Assembly: GCA_013398275.1 (NCBI GenBank)
Contig: VZSE01002364.1
Location: 53,328-117,327, forward strand
Direction: 5' to 3'
From: Promerops cafer
Taxonomy: Eukaryota > Chordata > Aves > Passeriformes > Nectariniidae
Length of the DNA stretch: 64,000 nucleotides
Shown one piece after another: positions 12,858-25,219 of this stretch. The notes beneath the pieces were generated by a model. It saw only the letters and a list, made by a program, of their open reading frames with translations. It was not told the origin of the DNA and searched no databases. How positions within the stretch are numbered: the stretch's first letter is position 1; every line of letters starts with the position of its first letter. The position numbers and the translations under genes were made by a program.

Positions 12858-13354
12858 TGTTGGAGGTTAGGATTTTTCCTTTTCTTTTTCTTTCAGGGCA
12901 TTTTCTCCCATTTGTTGCCAGATGGTTAGTGGTGATACTTTAGAGACAAAAGATGTGCTGGGAGGAGGAGGAGGGGGAAGGGTGCAGTTTGCTACCACCT
13001 CTTAGCTGGGGGGGCTTTCTCTTGGGAAGGGCAGAGACACTGCGATACTTTGGCTGGGGTTGAGGGGCTGGACTCAGCTCCTCACTCGCTTTCGGGACCG
13101 AGAGTGATCCGGTCAGGCTGTGGCTGTGGGGAGAATTCGCTGCCACCGCGGAGCTGTGTCCTGCACGGCTTTCTCCTTACTGTGGGTGAGCTGCTGCTCG
13201 CAAGAGCAGCTGTTGAACTGGGACCTTTTCAACACCCGACCTCACTGTGAAGGGGACCCCGACCCCCTCCTCCTCAGCAGGCAGCGTCTCCCGGCTGCTT
13301 GTGGCAGCTGCTTGTGTGCTTCCTTGGCAGACACCTGTCTTTCAAACCAAGACA
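12858..13354 (+). mobile_element. Solo LTR of an endogenous retrovirus
   Basis: The 497-bp element runs from TGTTGGAGG to AACCAAGACA. A perfect 5-bp target duplication CACAT flanks it (12853-12857 and 13355-13359), so both ends are exact and the class is probably ERVL-like. A pyrimidine-rich start, a run of GGA repeats near 12960 and the tail GGCAGACACCTGTC resemble songbird LTRs. No internal coding region is attached, which fits loss by recombination between the two LTRs. Confidence 0.88.
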
Positions 13355-13905
13355 CACATTCAGGTCTGTCCAGCAGGACATCCTGTCTCCAATAGTGCCT
13401 GTAAGCAAATGCTGAGCAAAGAGGCAGCACAGAATCCTCCCTCGCAAGTCCCTCTGCTTCAATTGTCAGCCCCCAGAATAACCCAAGCCTGTCATAATTT
13501 ATCCTTTGGTAAAGCTCAGAACATCTCTGAAGTACTTGCTCAGCCTGCTTTTTTTCCCCATTTAACTTTCTGGAGGCGCAACATCATCGAGCATCCCACG
13601 GATACAGTGCCTGTCCCGAGATCCTCGCCTCCTCCATCTGCGTTGGAGCCATCTCCTCACAGCCTCACCGGCAACCCAAGCTCGTGCAGCACAGGAAAAG
13701 ACAACAATCAGTCAGTTCCTACTCAGTGGCCTTGTGCCACTTCAGATCCAGTATTTGGTTTAAATCATCTCATCAGGCTGAAGAGTTCCAGCCTGCTCAG
13801 TCATTCCTGCAATGGCAGCTCTGCTTGGCTTTTGATTATCAAAAAATATTTTTTGTTATTGTCACCAACCCCAGGCCCTCCCCACTTCCTATATATCTTC
13901 TCCAA
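13355..13905. other. Spacer between LTR and CR1
   Basis: Begins with the right copy of the CACAT duplication. A + strand frame stays open through the LTR boundary, but this is not a gene. Confidence 0.6.
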
Positions 13906-14133
13906 GAGTCACAGAATTGTTGAGGCTGGAAAAGACATCTAAGACCATTAAGTCAAACCATCTACCCAGCACCACCATCATGCTCACCACTAACCCATGT
14001 CCTCAGGTACCCCATCCACAAAGTTTTTGACAACTTCCAGGGATGGAGACTCCATCTCTGCCCTGGACAGCCTGTGCGAGGGTCTGACAACCCCTTCTGT
14101 GGAGAAATGTCTTCAAGACAAGAGGAACAGAAC
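13906..14133 (-). mobile_element. CR1 retrotransposon 3' fragment
   Basis: Starts GAGTCACAGAATTGTTGAGG and continues in the AAAAGACATCTAAGACCATTA form of the CR1 3' end, a subfamily different from the abundant young group. The right edge is approximate. Confidence 0.85.
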
Positions 14134-15467
14134 TGCATGCCTTCTGTATACTGAGCACAGGTGAATCACTGTAATTACACAAAATAGCAGCATAATGTTC
14201 TCTGTTGTCTATTTTTGTTCTTAATGACTAACATTTTATAAGCTGATGCTCTGCAACATCATAAACTCCAATATTTTGCCCCTGAGTGGTGATGGCCATT
14301 GTGGAAAAGCCAGGAGAGTTTCCCCCAGGCTTTACTTCTGTATGTTAACTATTCAGTCGTGCATGATGGCTTCCTGTAACTCCTCATGTCAGCCCTGCAG
14401 AACCGTGGATTATGTCACCTCCCTGCTCATTTATTTTTCAGGTAATGAATACACTGCCCCAGACCTCACTGTGAAGTTTAAAACACACTGTGTGACTCAT
14501 GCCACACCATGTCACCAGCATCCCTTCCTATAATCTAGCCAAAGTACCTCCTCACACAAGAGGGAGAATTCAACATAAAACCTACCAGAAACAACCCAAA
14601 TATCTTAATCTCCAACCAATTCATTCAAAATTTCACTCTGGTTCTAACAGACATTAATTCATAGAGCCAATTGTATGCTGGACCCCAGCACCTCTTACAG
14701 CCAAGAAATTAAGATTCAATTAATATCATACTATTAGAGAGGTGTAAATGTATATTCCGAGAACAAAGTACGTACAATTCTGTTTTCCTAGTGGTCCATG
14801 AAAACTTTGGGACTTGCAGTCTTCAGTCCTAGAAGGGATTTCTCCCCTTAGGAACCACGCAGCTTATTCCAAAAGGTAATCTGGTGGCCCCATGGTTCTC
14901 ACCCTTCTCTACAGTAAACCAGGCACAGGCAGCATTTCAGACAATCTTTCCTAGCTTAAAACCCTTACTGACAATCTTGATTTGGAGCAAGAATAACAAA
15001 AGGCACGTTTGTTTGGCACATCAGGTCTACAGACTTGCTATCAGTGGCACTAAACATGGACCAGGTAAAGAACTGCCGCTGTGGGCAAGGAGGGCTTATC
15101 ACTGGGAAGTGTTTATTATGGGAGCTGGATAATGGTCCTGTTCTTTTCCTGTCCTGTGCAGAATGACTCCTTGCTGTTGTGACTATGGAGCATCCAACAA
15201 AGGTTACATTTGTCGAGCATTTTCTGTTACAGCACAAGTATCTCCACCTCTGACTGGAGCTCCTTGACAGCTCACAGGACTCCTTCCTCCTCCGAACATC
15301 CCATCCTACACTTGGCAGTAATTTGGTACTTGCCCTTGGAAGCAAATCCTTTGGCTTAAGACAAAATCTAACCTGTATTTTCCTTTTATTTTACTTCTTG
15401 TTATAACTCCACTTTGTGATTTTCATGACAAAAGATGAATTAGGTCATTAGTAGATATGTCAAATTA
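14134..15467. other. Non-coding sequence, strongly A/C-skewed
   Basis: Bases 14581-14640 contain 23 A, 19 C, 16 T and 2 G on the + strand. No feature identified. A possible minus-strand exon at 14771-14827 has fair splice signals but no recognisable product. Confidence 0.5.
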
Positions 15468-15810
15468 GCCTGGAGAAATTACCCTGGGGACAAGAAGGCT
15501 CAGGGAGGACCTTGTGGCTCTCCAGAACTCCCTGACAGGAGGGTGCAGCCAGGTGGGGGTCAGGCTGTGCTCCCAGGGAACAGGGACAGGAGGAGAGAAA
15601 CAGCTTCAGCTTGTTCCAGGGGAGGTTCATGATGCATATTGGGGGAAATTCTGCCTGGAAGGAGTTGTCAAGCCCTGACACAGGCTGCCCAATGCATTGG
15701 TGGAGTCACCATCCCTGGCAATGTCTAAAAAACGTGTGAAGGTGGTACTTAGGGACACAGACTTGATGATCTTAAAAGTCTTTTTCAACCTAAACACTTC
15801 TGTGATTCTA
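15468..15810 (+). mobile_element. CR1 retrotransposon 3' fragment
   Basis: CR1 body recognisable from GGAGGACCTTGTGGCTCTCC to the tail TTCTGTGATTCTA. Same subfamily as the next copy at 17396. Confidence 0.88.
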
Positions 15811-17395
15811 GGAAATGCTAATGACAGAGTGGGTTGGAGATGTTACAGCACCATGCGTACTGATGGTCAGTCTAGGCAGTATTCTACTCTCCCAAAAGTT
15901 CACAAACTGACAATTTTGCCTTCTAAAAAATCTACTCCTTTATAAGAGCTGCCGACCTGCACTCAGTGCAGACAAGCCTCATGCTTTCAGAAAGAGAAAA
16001 AAACATTGAAGTATCCTTATAGACTAAAAGCTGCTGATGAATTTATTCACCCTTGATGCCAAAGCAGAGCTATTCCTATGAAACTGATTGAAAACATTCT
16101 ATCAGCTCCATTGTCTGCTGAAGTGCTCTCAGTACATAGATTAAAAGAGCAAATCAAAGCAACCCCCTAGTTAAGCAAACACCCAACCATCCCACTAGTT
16201 CAAAGCCACAAGACTGTGCAAAAGGTCTGGTTTTTTCCTTGGAAAGCATTAGCAATATATGTCTGTAATAAATCACATGAGATGTAAAGAGAATGACTCA
16301 CTTCATTATCTTCAAAGTATGAGAACAAAATATTCTGCTGAGACAAAAGTCCCTCAGAAATGCTGATACCTGCTGCACTTTGCTCTCTAGTGGCAGTAAG
16401 GAATAATAAAACATTTTCAGTAAACCTCCGCAAAAACAGAACCGCAGAGATTACAGGATTTTACTCCGGATGTCTGTGTTATACACACTCATCTTACAGC
16501 TCCAAAAAGGCTCCCTTTGAGGAGCAGGCCTGCAAATTAAACCTAAAGTCTCAAAACAAAATATGTGCAGAGCTGAGGAGCAAACATGCCAGCAGTAAAA
16601 GTTCTGGTGGCCAGAAGAAAGGAACCCCGTGGGACATGGTAATTGTTTCTGGGGACAATCACAAGTGTTAGTTCAACACATTCCAAAACTGACACTTCTA
16701 CTACAAGCAATAAAAATCAGTGAAATCTTCATAACTTGACACTATGCCATACCAGGAAATTTCTAATTTAATTCACCCAGAGCCCTTACTGCCCACAAGC
16801 CACATCCCTTCCTTCTTGAAGCTGCCTGAGTACTCAGGTTGGACACATCTGTTTTATCTGCTCTATCAGGCAGCCATGGGTGACAGGAATCAATTTTTCC
16901 TAAAATGATCAAAAATCCTGACTCTAATCCAGGAAATAAACATAGTTGATGAGAGCTCAGAAACACAACCATGATGCTACAAAGCCCCTGCCCAAAGACA
17001 CAGTGCTGCTGGTAAGGCATTCCTGTCAGGAGCCCCAGGGAATCACTTGGAATAACCTAGACCAAAAGCTGAGACTTATTAATCCTGATGCACTATTACT
17101 TCCAGAGTTGCACGAGGAGAAATATGCAGCAGTAAAATCCAAACTGCATTAAACTGTGGTGTAGCAAAGGAAGTTCCAAAATGGGGGGTTCTCTTCATTA
17201 TCCCATCATCCAAAATCCACATTGGAATGCCAGGATGAACTGTGAAGGCATGGAGAACACTGAAGTTTGTGACAACTGAGTCTTTTCAATTAAACAGTTG
17301 CCACACAAATCATAGAGAATCCCAGTCTTTACTGTCTTGACTGTGTAATTGGCATACAAGAAACACTGAGGGTGTGTCCAGACATGAGAATGAAA
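15811..17395. other. Non-coding sequence with candidate minus-strand exons
   Basis: The best candidate is 16386 down to 16302 (85 nt): an acceptor after a pyrimidine tract, 28 open codons (EQSAAGISISEGLL...) and a GTGAGT donor. A 32-nt candidate at about 16.5 kb joins it in phase. I do not recognise the peptide. Confidence 0.3.
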
Positions 17396-17813
17396 TGACC
17401 CGGAGAAGGGTCTGGAGCACCAGGAGCAGCTGAGGGAGCTGGGGGGACTCAACCTGGAGATAAGGAGGCTCAGGGGGGACCTTCTGGCTCTGCACAACTC
17501 CCTGACAGGAGGGGGCAGCCGAGGGGGTTCGGGATCTGCTCCCAGGAACAAGTGATTGGACAAGGGGAAACAGCCTCAGGCTGTGCCAGGGAAGGTTTAG
17601 GTTGGACATCAGGAAGAATTTCTTCCCTGGAAGAGTGGTGAAGGGTTAGAACAGGCTGCCCAGGGCAGTGGTGGAGATACCAACCCTAGAAGTGCTCAAA
17701 AAATGAACATGACATGGCACTTGGGGATATGGTTTAGTCAACATGGGGGGATTAGCTTAAAGGTTAGACTTGATGGTTCTGAAGGTCTTTTACAGTGCTA
17801 ATGATTCTATGAT
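17396..17813 (+). mobile_element. CR1 retrotransposon 3' fragment
   Basis: About 418 bp in the same orientation and subfamily as 15468-15810. Ends AATGATTCTATGA. Confidence 0.88.
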
Positions 17814-20800
17814 AAGCAAATACCATCAATACTGGTTGCCAGCTAAAACCGGCCCAGGTGTTAATTCCTGAATGTTTGCTGTTAGGACAGGCTGGGGAAT
17901 AAGTTCCTCTGCTGCCAGGCAGGACCACAGCCCGGCCCAGTGACCTGGACTGGACAGGGCCAGAAGGGACAGTTCACCTGGGCCAGCAGCCACAGGTGCT
18001 TACGTGGGAGTTTGCTCTCTCGTAGAGCTCACTCCACAGATGAATTAGGCTTGAACTGTACATGGGTGAGTGCTTTAAAAAAAACCCAAAAAACCAACAA
18101 GTCAAAAAAGTTGTATTTAACAGACCCAGCTTCCAGGCAGAGAATGTAGCGATATACCAGCTTAGCACCACCCTGCAGTCAGGCAGTTTGTAAAGACAGA
18201 CTGACTAATTCAGGTTAATCCATGATATAACACTGAAGCCACAACTGATTAGACATGGAACTAAGATAAAATCACACAAATCAGACAGAAAATGCCAAGC
18301 AAATAAACAAATAGCTCTTGAATTCCTAGCAATTAAGGATTTTAAATTGCTAAAACGCTTCTGCCCAGCATTACCAGCCCAACTCTGTAATCTTAGTATG
18401 CTACAAAATAACAAGTAAACGCTGAATTTTTGTAGGTATTGTTTCAGTTACTGTCTCAGTTTGGAGACAAATTGAGGAGAAAACACTCTGAAATTAGTGT
18501 TTCCTCTAAAGAGAAGGGCTCCAGTAATCCCTTTTGCCAATGAGAAATGAATGCCAGTGGGTGAAAGTGAAAAAAGCCCAGAGTGTTTACTAACAAAGAA
18601 AAAAAAACCAACAGGGTGCCCGCAAGGCATAGAAAAGGATTCTATAAATGCTAGATATGGAAGTTGCAAAACCTTAACCCCCATCCCTCACCAGAGTGCT
18701 GGCTGGGAGGCAGAGATGGCGGCTGCCCCCTTTTGTCTCAGGGAACAGGAGGAACAGGAGCTCACGCAGCCACTTGGGTGGAATAGATGGGAACCTTTCT
18801 GGCATTAGACTCTTCCTCACAGCAAGAAAAACTGGTGGTTTTTAGGGTTCGTTCTTGTGTTGCTTCAGCTTCTCCGAGATCGGTTTGGGGAGGCCCTCCA
18901 CCAGCTCCCTGGATGGACCGAACAAAAACCCAAAATTGAAAGAGCTCAAGGAAAAAAAAAAAAAAACAAAAAAGCTGCCAAGATTCCCGGTACAGCCTCC
19001 AGGCTAGGGGAAGGGAATAAAAAAACCTTCTTGTTTCAAGCTGGCAAAAAACTTATCTAACAAAAGGAACAATGCAGTGTCCCGGTCCATGCGGCAGCCC
19101 AAGCACGCGGAGAGGGAGGGTTTGAACCAAACCGCCAGGAGCCCAAGGCTCCCCGCCCCACCCCGGGCCCATCTGAGAGCCACAGCAGCCGTTTTTGGGG
19201 GTAAAGCAGACAATTAGGGAAAAAAGTATTGTTATAAAATCACCCCACGACAATTACAAAAAAAAAGCTGCTCTTTTGTCTGTGTGGACAAACCGGCAGC
19301 AGCTCAGACTCCAGGAGTTACCACAGCTATGCTGAGCATTCCTGAAAGAAAATATAACCCTGCAGTTGCTACCTTGGATATTTCATGGCAGAGCTGATTT
19401 AGAAAGTGAATAAATGATCTTTTCTTGTGTCCCTAAGTTTTTGACTTAGAACCCTACTTCTGCATTCAGCAGCTTTAGTTTGCTGTTAGATTTAAATTAA
19501 AGCCACACCATGCAGATCAGCTGGGTCATGGAAGTGGGAAAGCTCATGTAGAAACCCAAAACTGAAGGAAGGAAGAGCATTAACGTCCATTAGTTGTAAC
19601 AGCCAACAGAACAAGGTCCCTAAAATGCTGTTGTTAAATTACATGAGGAAAACTGATTTAAGAACCTGCTCTAAAAGCCTTTATCACATCATACGGTCTT
19701 TCCTTACCAAGGAAGACAGAAAACTATCAGACCATTCCTCCTCTTGCTGTACCTCCATCATTCGTGCATATTCTATTCTGAGGCCATGGTTCACCTAAAC
19801 TTTCAAATAATAGAGCTTTTATTTTTAAAAAGTCACTATCTGCAAAGATTTTACAAATATTTTATAGTGCCGTTTGTTTCCACACTTAGTTATTTAACTG
19901 CAAAGGTAAAGTTACAGGAAAAGTTACCTCTTCCGGCTTCAGAAATTATTGAAATTGGGTCACTAGCAGAAAGTTACATTTAAAACAAAACATTTTAAAA
20001 TTCCATACTAGTATTACTGTAATAATTGCAAGCATTAGTTTCCATTATCGAGAAGAGCCTTGAAGAAAGAAACAAGAATCATCATGCCTTGTAAAGAGAC
20101 TTCAAAATGTACAGAAGAATTTGTACACCCAAAAATCCATAAACTCAAAAAGCACTGTGCTGTAAGTCTTTAAACCCTGACAGCTTTCCATCCTCCCCAG
20201 ATACAGGATTCTGTCATTTGAAAAGAAATCTCGGTCTACATTGTGGCCTTGGCTTCAGTTTATTATCAGATTTAGCTCTTCAAATAAACCAAACCTTGAA
20301 GTGCAGGTAACCTCTAATGAGCAGGGTAACACCTCAAAAAAGTAAAGTAATGCGGAGGTGAAGATCCTGTCACTTTTGTAATTAGAAATTATTCTGTCAC
20401 ATTGGCTTTTTTCCCCTCCCTTTCTACACAGCACTGTTATTAAAAGCTGGTTTAGAGCTTTATCTAATAGCTAGGTAAGTAGCAAAGATACAAACATCAA
20501 ATGCAGGAGCTTAACCTATAAAGTAGGGAAAAATTATTCTTTACTGCTCTCAGAAAATTCCTGAGGCATTGTGATGTCACAGGAGACTGTGACTGACTTT
20601 CTTCAGCAGCCCAGTACTCACCTGGTTCAAACTGCATTGCACTTTTCCCCACACCATGTCCTCCAGGCAGTAGCAGCAACACACACATCCACTGCTGAAC
20701 TCTGACTGAAACACAAGAGGTCATGTTGGGACACAGCAGACCAATAGAACAGGACAATTAATTATCATACAATTGTCAATAAGACAGGTTACAGTTACCC

Positions 20801-21096
20801 ACATCACAGCCAGGTCAGCAAGTTGCAGAGAAAGCATGGGAAGGGCCTGTTAGCATCAACACTGGGATGTGACACCATCTGAAGGCCATGCTGGAGTTGC
20901 CTGGGGCCATTTGGAATCAGTCTGGGCCACAGCTGAGTGCTCACACATGACCATGGTGGCTGATATGCCTCAGCTTCAACTGGGGATGAATTTTCCCCAG
21001 GAGCTCCAGTGCTTTGCAGCATCTCCAAGCTGTTCTTGTGAGGGATTTTTGAGAGACTGTGCTTGGCTTCTGTCACGGAATCTTACAAAATTTTGC
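17814..21096. other. Non-coding sequence
   Basis: Largely AT-rich. A moderately GC-rich patch at 18.70-19.20 kb contains AGATGGCGGCTG (18714-18725), a YY1-like motif, without other promoter features. Confidence 0.55.
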
Positions 21097-21334
21097 CAGA
21101 GGAGGTTTAGACTACATATTAGGGAAAGGTTTTTCCCCCAGTGGGTAGTCAGACACTGAACAAGCTCCCCAGGGAATGGTCACAGGCCCAAGGCTGCCAG
21201 AGGTCCAGGAGTATTTGGACAACAATCCCCAGTGGGGTATTATTGAGGTGTCCTGAGGAGGGCCAGGAGTTGGACTTAATGATCCATTTGGTCCCTTCCT
21301 ACTCAGGAGATTATATGAATCTATGATGCTATGA
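21097..21334 (+). mobile_element. CR1 retrotransposon 3' fragment, diverged
   Basis: Recognisable from GAGGAGGTTTAGACTACATA to the tail GAATCTATGATGCTATGA, with many differences from the young copies, so it is older. The left edge is uncertain. Confidence 0.8.
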
Positions 21335-23869
21335 AATAATATATTCAAATTTATTTTGTAAGCCATTTAAAGCAAATAAATCAATAAAGGCTTGGCCAGC
21401 CTTTGAATACAAATTCATGATGTCAGATGGAGCTGGTGCTGCCCAACTGACTTGAGAACTCTGAAGATTTTAGAACACTTAGTCCAGTTATGGAATCCCT
21501 CACACACTGAGGGCTCTCAGCCTCCAGGAGTTCCCTTGGGCATCCCAACCCACAGGAAGAGTCCTCGACTGCAGACCTACTGCTCCAAGGAGGACTGACC
21601 CCACTGACAGCCCTGGCAGGGCTCCAGTCAGATCTGACCTATGGTCAGGTATGGTCATGCTCACCCTCCCTGGTGGGCTCTGACCTGCTGCCCACCACAG
21701 CCACTCTGAAACGCGATGGGGTCCAGCCTGCATAGAGCGGTCAGTGATTCAGCCATGCCACAGCTCAGGCCAGTCACAGGTCCCTGCTGGGGGAGCACTT
21801 GCACAGGTGCTGAGGACATGCATCTCCTGACTGCTCTAACACCTAGCAGTCTCCTGACTGGATGACTGGAATTTCTGAAGTTAACCCCTGTGAGGGGCAC
21901 AACTAATGTGGGTCGTGTGAGTAGACATCCTTAAGACACCCTACCTATTCAGAAAAGTGTTCAGCATGTAAACACAAAGCACACTGTTGGAAACAGGAGC
22001 AAAATATCCCAACCATCAGCAGTACCACCGGACAGCCACACACACGACACAGCAACCGGCACAGCCACACACCACCCAGCACAACATCCTCCTGATGTTG
22101 TTCCCCAGGGCTGGGGCAGCTCTGCAGGTGGGGTCTCACCTGAGTGGGGCAGAGGGGCAGAATCCCCCCCCTCCCCTGCTGCCCACGCTGGGGCTCAGCC
22201 CAGCACAGGGGGGTTTCTGGGGTCAGTGCCCATGGCCAGGGCAGGTTGAGTGTCTTGCCCACCAACACCCCCAAGTCCTTCTCCCCAGGGCTGTTTCTGA
22301 TCCATTCTCTGGGTTTGTGCTTGGAATGCTTGGTCTCAAGACTAACAAACCACTCTCCAATAACATTACTAAAGCATACATCAGGCTCTTCAAACCTCCC
22401 TCCTGCTAGTTCATAATACCACACATAGTACCATAGTGATTGGTAGGTTTTGTCAAACACTCAAAAGCACTGAAAAAACAGGTGCTTTCCCTAAGCTGTT
22501 GGGGAAACAGAAAAAGTAAATTAATCAGTGTGTTTACTGTGCATTTTACTACTGCTTAATATCTTCCTGGAAAATGATGATAAATGTAATTAACATTGTC
22601 TAACTGACAGTCTGACAAAGTGTTTTTCACACCAACAGCTTACTGGACAGATACAACTACACTACAAGTTCATTCACAACCAGAATAAAACCACACACAA
22701 CTACAAGCTTCATAAATTACGGGCTTGGAATAAAGATGACTCCTGGCAACCAGGAAAGCTTTGGGCTTGCTTCCTTACCTTTTGATATTTTTCTGTTAAA
22801 TCTTTTACCTACTGATAAATTTTAAAGGCAATTATTTCAGAATCTAAGCTAATAGATAGTGGCTGCTGCACAACAAACATCAAGGGGGGAACATATGCAG
22901 AGGTCATTAATACATAAAGGAAAAGAGAAACCAAAGAAAGAGGGAAAAATCAGCTTCAATAACAGCTTATAATAACTGCACATTTAAAATTAATTAAAAC
23001 TTTTCCACATCTACCCGCAAATGATTAAGTGTGGTTGGTTTAATTAGAGCAGCTCAGTGCAGAGAAACCTGAACCGACACGTTCCTCAGTCAATCTGCTG
23101 CTGGCGGCAGTGCTGCTTCCGAGCTCACACAGCCATGCCCGGCGTTTTCTTCATTGACCTCAGGAAATCCGGAAAAAGTTCTCCTACAAATCCCTGGGAA
23201 TGTAAATGGAGGTGATCTTTCTGCAGCACAACTAGAGACAAACATGCTCCAGGTGACATAATTCACCTCACAAGTGAAATGACAGCAGAGGCAGAACAAG
23301 AACAGCAGTTACAGGTAACCTCAGGGAAGGTGACTCCCATGGGAGTGAAGTGGCAAGGGTGAGCCCATCCTTCTGCAAATGGCCAGAAGGGAATTCCAAA
23401 GAGGGCAAACTGCTCCAGAGAGTGGATATTATTCCTCCTCAGGGGAGGAAGTGACACTTGGAACAAAGACAAAAGCATCAAGGAACAGGACACCGCGAAG
23501 ATTGAGGAGAGCACAAGGGAACACCAAGGAAAGAAAAGAGTTATCCAGAAGGATGCTGCCAGTGGAGCAATACAGGAGCCCTCAAGTCTGGGTGACAGAG
23601 CCACAAGCCCAAAGATGAGGGATCAGAAAGTGTTGATGAGCAAAGCATTGGAACAGAGCTGGGGCATATGTTGAGAGAGGCAGGGGTGAAGCAGAGGGTA
23701 ATGGACAACAGGGGCTGAAAGCCTGTGGAGAGGAAGACATAGGAGAGTGAAGGTGATCTGAGGTGAGAAATCAGAGAACATGCGAAACCGTGAAGAAGAG
23801 AAAGAAATCCAGACACCGAGGAACCAAGGAGGGATGGCTGGAAGACACCAGGGCACCTTTCCAGGGGGG
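21335..23869. other. Non-coding sequence around a CR1 piece
   Basis: Includes a CA-rich low-complexity patch at 22.02-22.09 kb next to the CR1 fragment and a purine-rich stretch at 23.4-23.85 kb. No gene recognised. Confidence 0.55.
22085..22330 (-). mobile_element. CR1 fragment lacking its 3' end
   Basis: Reverse complement of the internal CR1 segment seen at about 6745-7000 (CCCCAGGGCTGGGGCAGCTC...). The CR1 3' tail is missing, so this is an internal piece or a truncated remnant. Confidence 0.82.
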
Positions 23870-24258
23870 AATCATAGAATCAGGGAATGATTTTGGGCTG
23901 GAAGGGACCTTAGAGCCCATCCTATTCCACTCCCTGCCATGGGCAGGGAGAACTTCCACTATCCCAGGGTGCTCCAAGCCCTGTCCAACCTGGCCTGGAA
24001 CACCGCCAGGGATGAGGCAGCCACAGCTGTTCTGGGAAACCTGGGCCAGAGCCTCCCCACCCTCACAGGGAACAATTTCTTCCCAATATCCCATGTAACT
24101 CTGCCCTCTGGCAGTGGGAAGCCATTCCCTCTTGTCCTAGCACACCAGGTCCTTGTCCAAAATCCTTCTCCAGCTCTCTTGGAGCCCCCTTAGGCACTGT
24201 AAGAGACTCTGAGGTCTCCCCTCCTCCAGGCTGAACATCCCCAGCTGTCTCATACTGC
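23870..24258 (-). mobile_element. CR1 retrotransposon 3' fragment
   Basis: Starts with a reversed tail (GAATCATAGAATCAGGGAATG). It abuts the CpG island at 24.4 kb on the left. Confidence 0.9.
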
Positions 24259-24394
24259 ACAAGGGCGGGAGATCAGGGCAGTGGCAGCTGCCCAGGACGC
24301 TCCAGCACCCAGAGTACCCGCAGCACTCCTGTGCCCTGGGGCCAGCAGCCTGTGTGGGGCCGGACAAAGAACACCCAAACTATCCCACAGCCGG

Positions 24395-24730
24395 GGCACC
24401 CAGTGCCGCCATTTCACTCCTGAGGGCTCGAGGGGAGCGGGGCGGAGCCACAACAGACTCCGCCCCTCTCGCGGCCCCGGCGCTCCCGGCCGCCATTTCA
24501 GAGCAGCGCCGGGGCAGCGGACGGGAGTGGCCGGCAGTGGCGGGATGGTGTCACCGGCATTTAACGGCACCACCGGCGGGGAACGTCGCTGCTCTCCGGG
24601 GCCTCGCAGCGCTCACAGAGCAGCCGGAGCCTGGGGCTCTAGAGCTACGGAGCCGGCACTGCCCACTGCGAGCGTGTCCGGGGGCGGCCGCTCACGGCAG
24701 TGACCAGGAGAGTGCACCCGACGTGGGGCG
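24395..24730 (-). promoter_or_regulatory. Second CpG island, candidate promoter of a divergent minus-strand transcript
   Basis: A GC/CpG-rich segment between two CR1 copies. It has GC boxes on both strands (near 24439, 24468 and 24680) and two copies of GCCGCCATTTCA (24405-24416 and 24489-24500), whose reverse reads TGAAATGGCGGC, a YY1-like core. Read on the minus strand, the copy at 24489-24500 holds an ATG in good context (A at -3, G at +4) opening 38 codons (24496 down to 24380: MAAGSAGAARGAESVV...). That could be a first coding exon or chance. Direction is inferred from the base-composition flip around this point. An alternative is a distal or alternative ELAVL1 promoter. Confidence 0.4.
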
Positions 24731-24830
24731 GCTTCTGGAGCCTCCCTGCTGTTCTCTGTGTGGCGTCTGCGCCGTTAGGAAGCTCCGCATCCGTCCGTCC
24801 ATCCATCTCTCCTTCTGTAACCCGGAGTGC

Positions 24831-25219
24831 CCAGCTGAAGGCACTTGGCTGGTTCAGCTGGAGCACAGGAGACTGAGGGGAGGCTCCTCGGGGGCTGCAG
24901 CTCCTCCCGAGGGGAGGCAGAGGGGCAGGGGCTGAGCTCTGCTCTGGGACAGGGACAGGAGCCCAGGAAGGGCTGGAGCTGTGCCAGGGCTTGGCATGGA
25001 GCTCAGGGAAAGGTTCTTCCCCCTGAGGGTGCTGGCACTGCCCAGGCTCCCCAGGGAATGGTCCCGGCCCCGAGGCTGCCAGAGCTCCAGGAGAGTTTGG
25101 ACAGCGCTGCCAGGGGTGCTCAGGGTGGGCTTGTTGGGGTGTCTGTGCAGGGCCAGAGGCTGGACTCGATGATCCTTGTGGGTCCCTTCCAATCCAGGAC
25201 ATTGTGATTTTATGATTCC
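24831..25219 (+). mobile_element. CR1 retrotransposon, young subfamily
   Basis: Near-identical to 12144-12521 and, in reverse, to the 43.2-kb copy. It abuts the right side of the CpG island at 24.4 kb, so that island is bracketed by CR1 insertions. Confidence 0.92.

Noticed and set aside
22020..22090. CA-rich patch that could be read as a degenerate array of short direct repeats
   Set aside because: No regular unit or spacer; simple low-complexity sequence next to a CR1 piece. CRISPR arrays are not expected in a bird genome.
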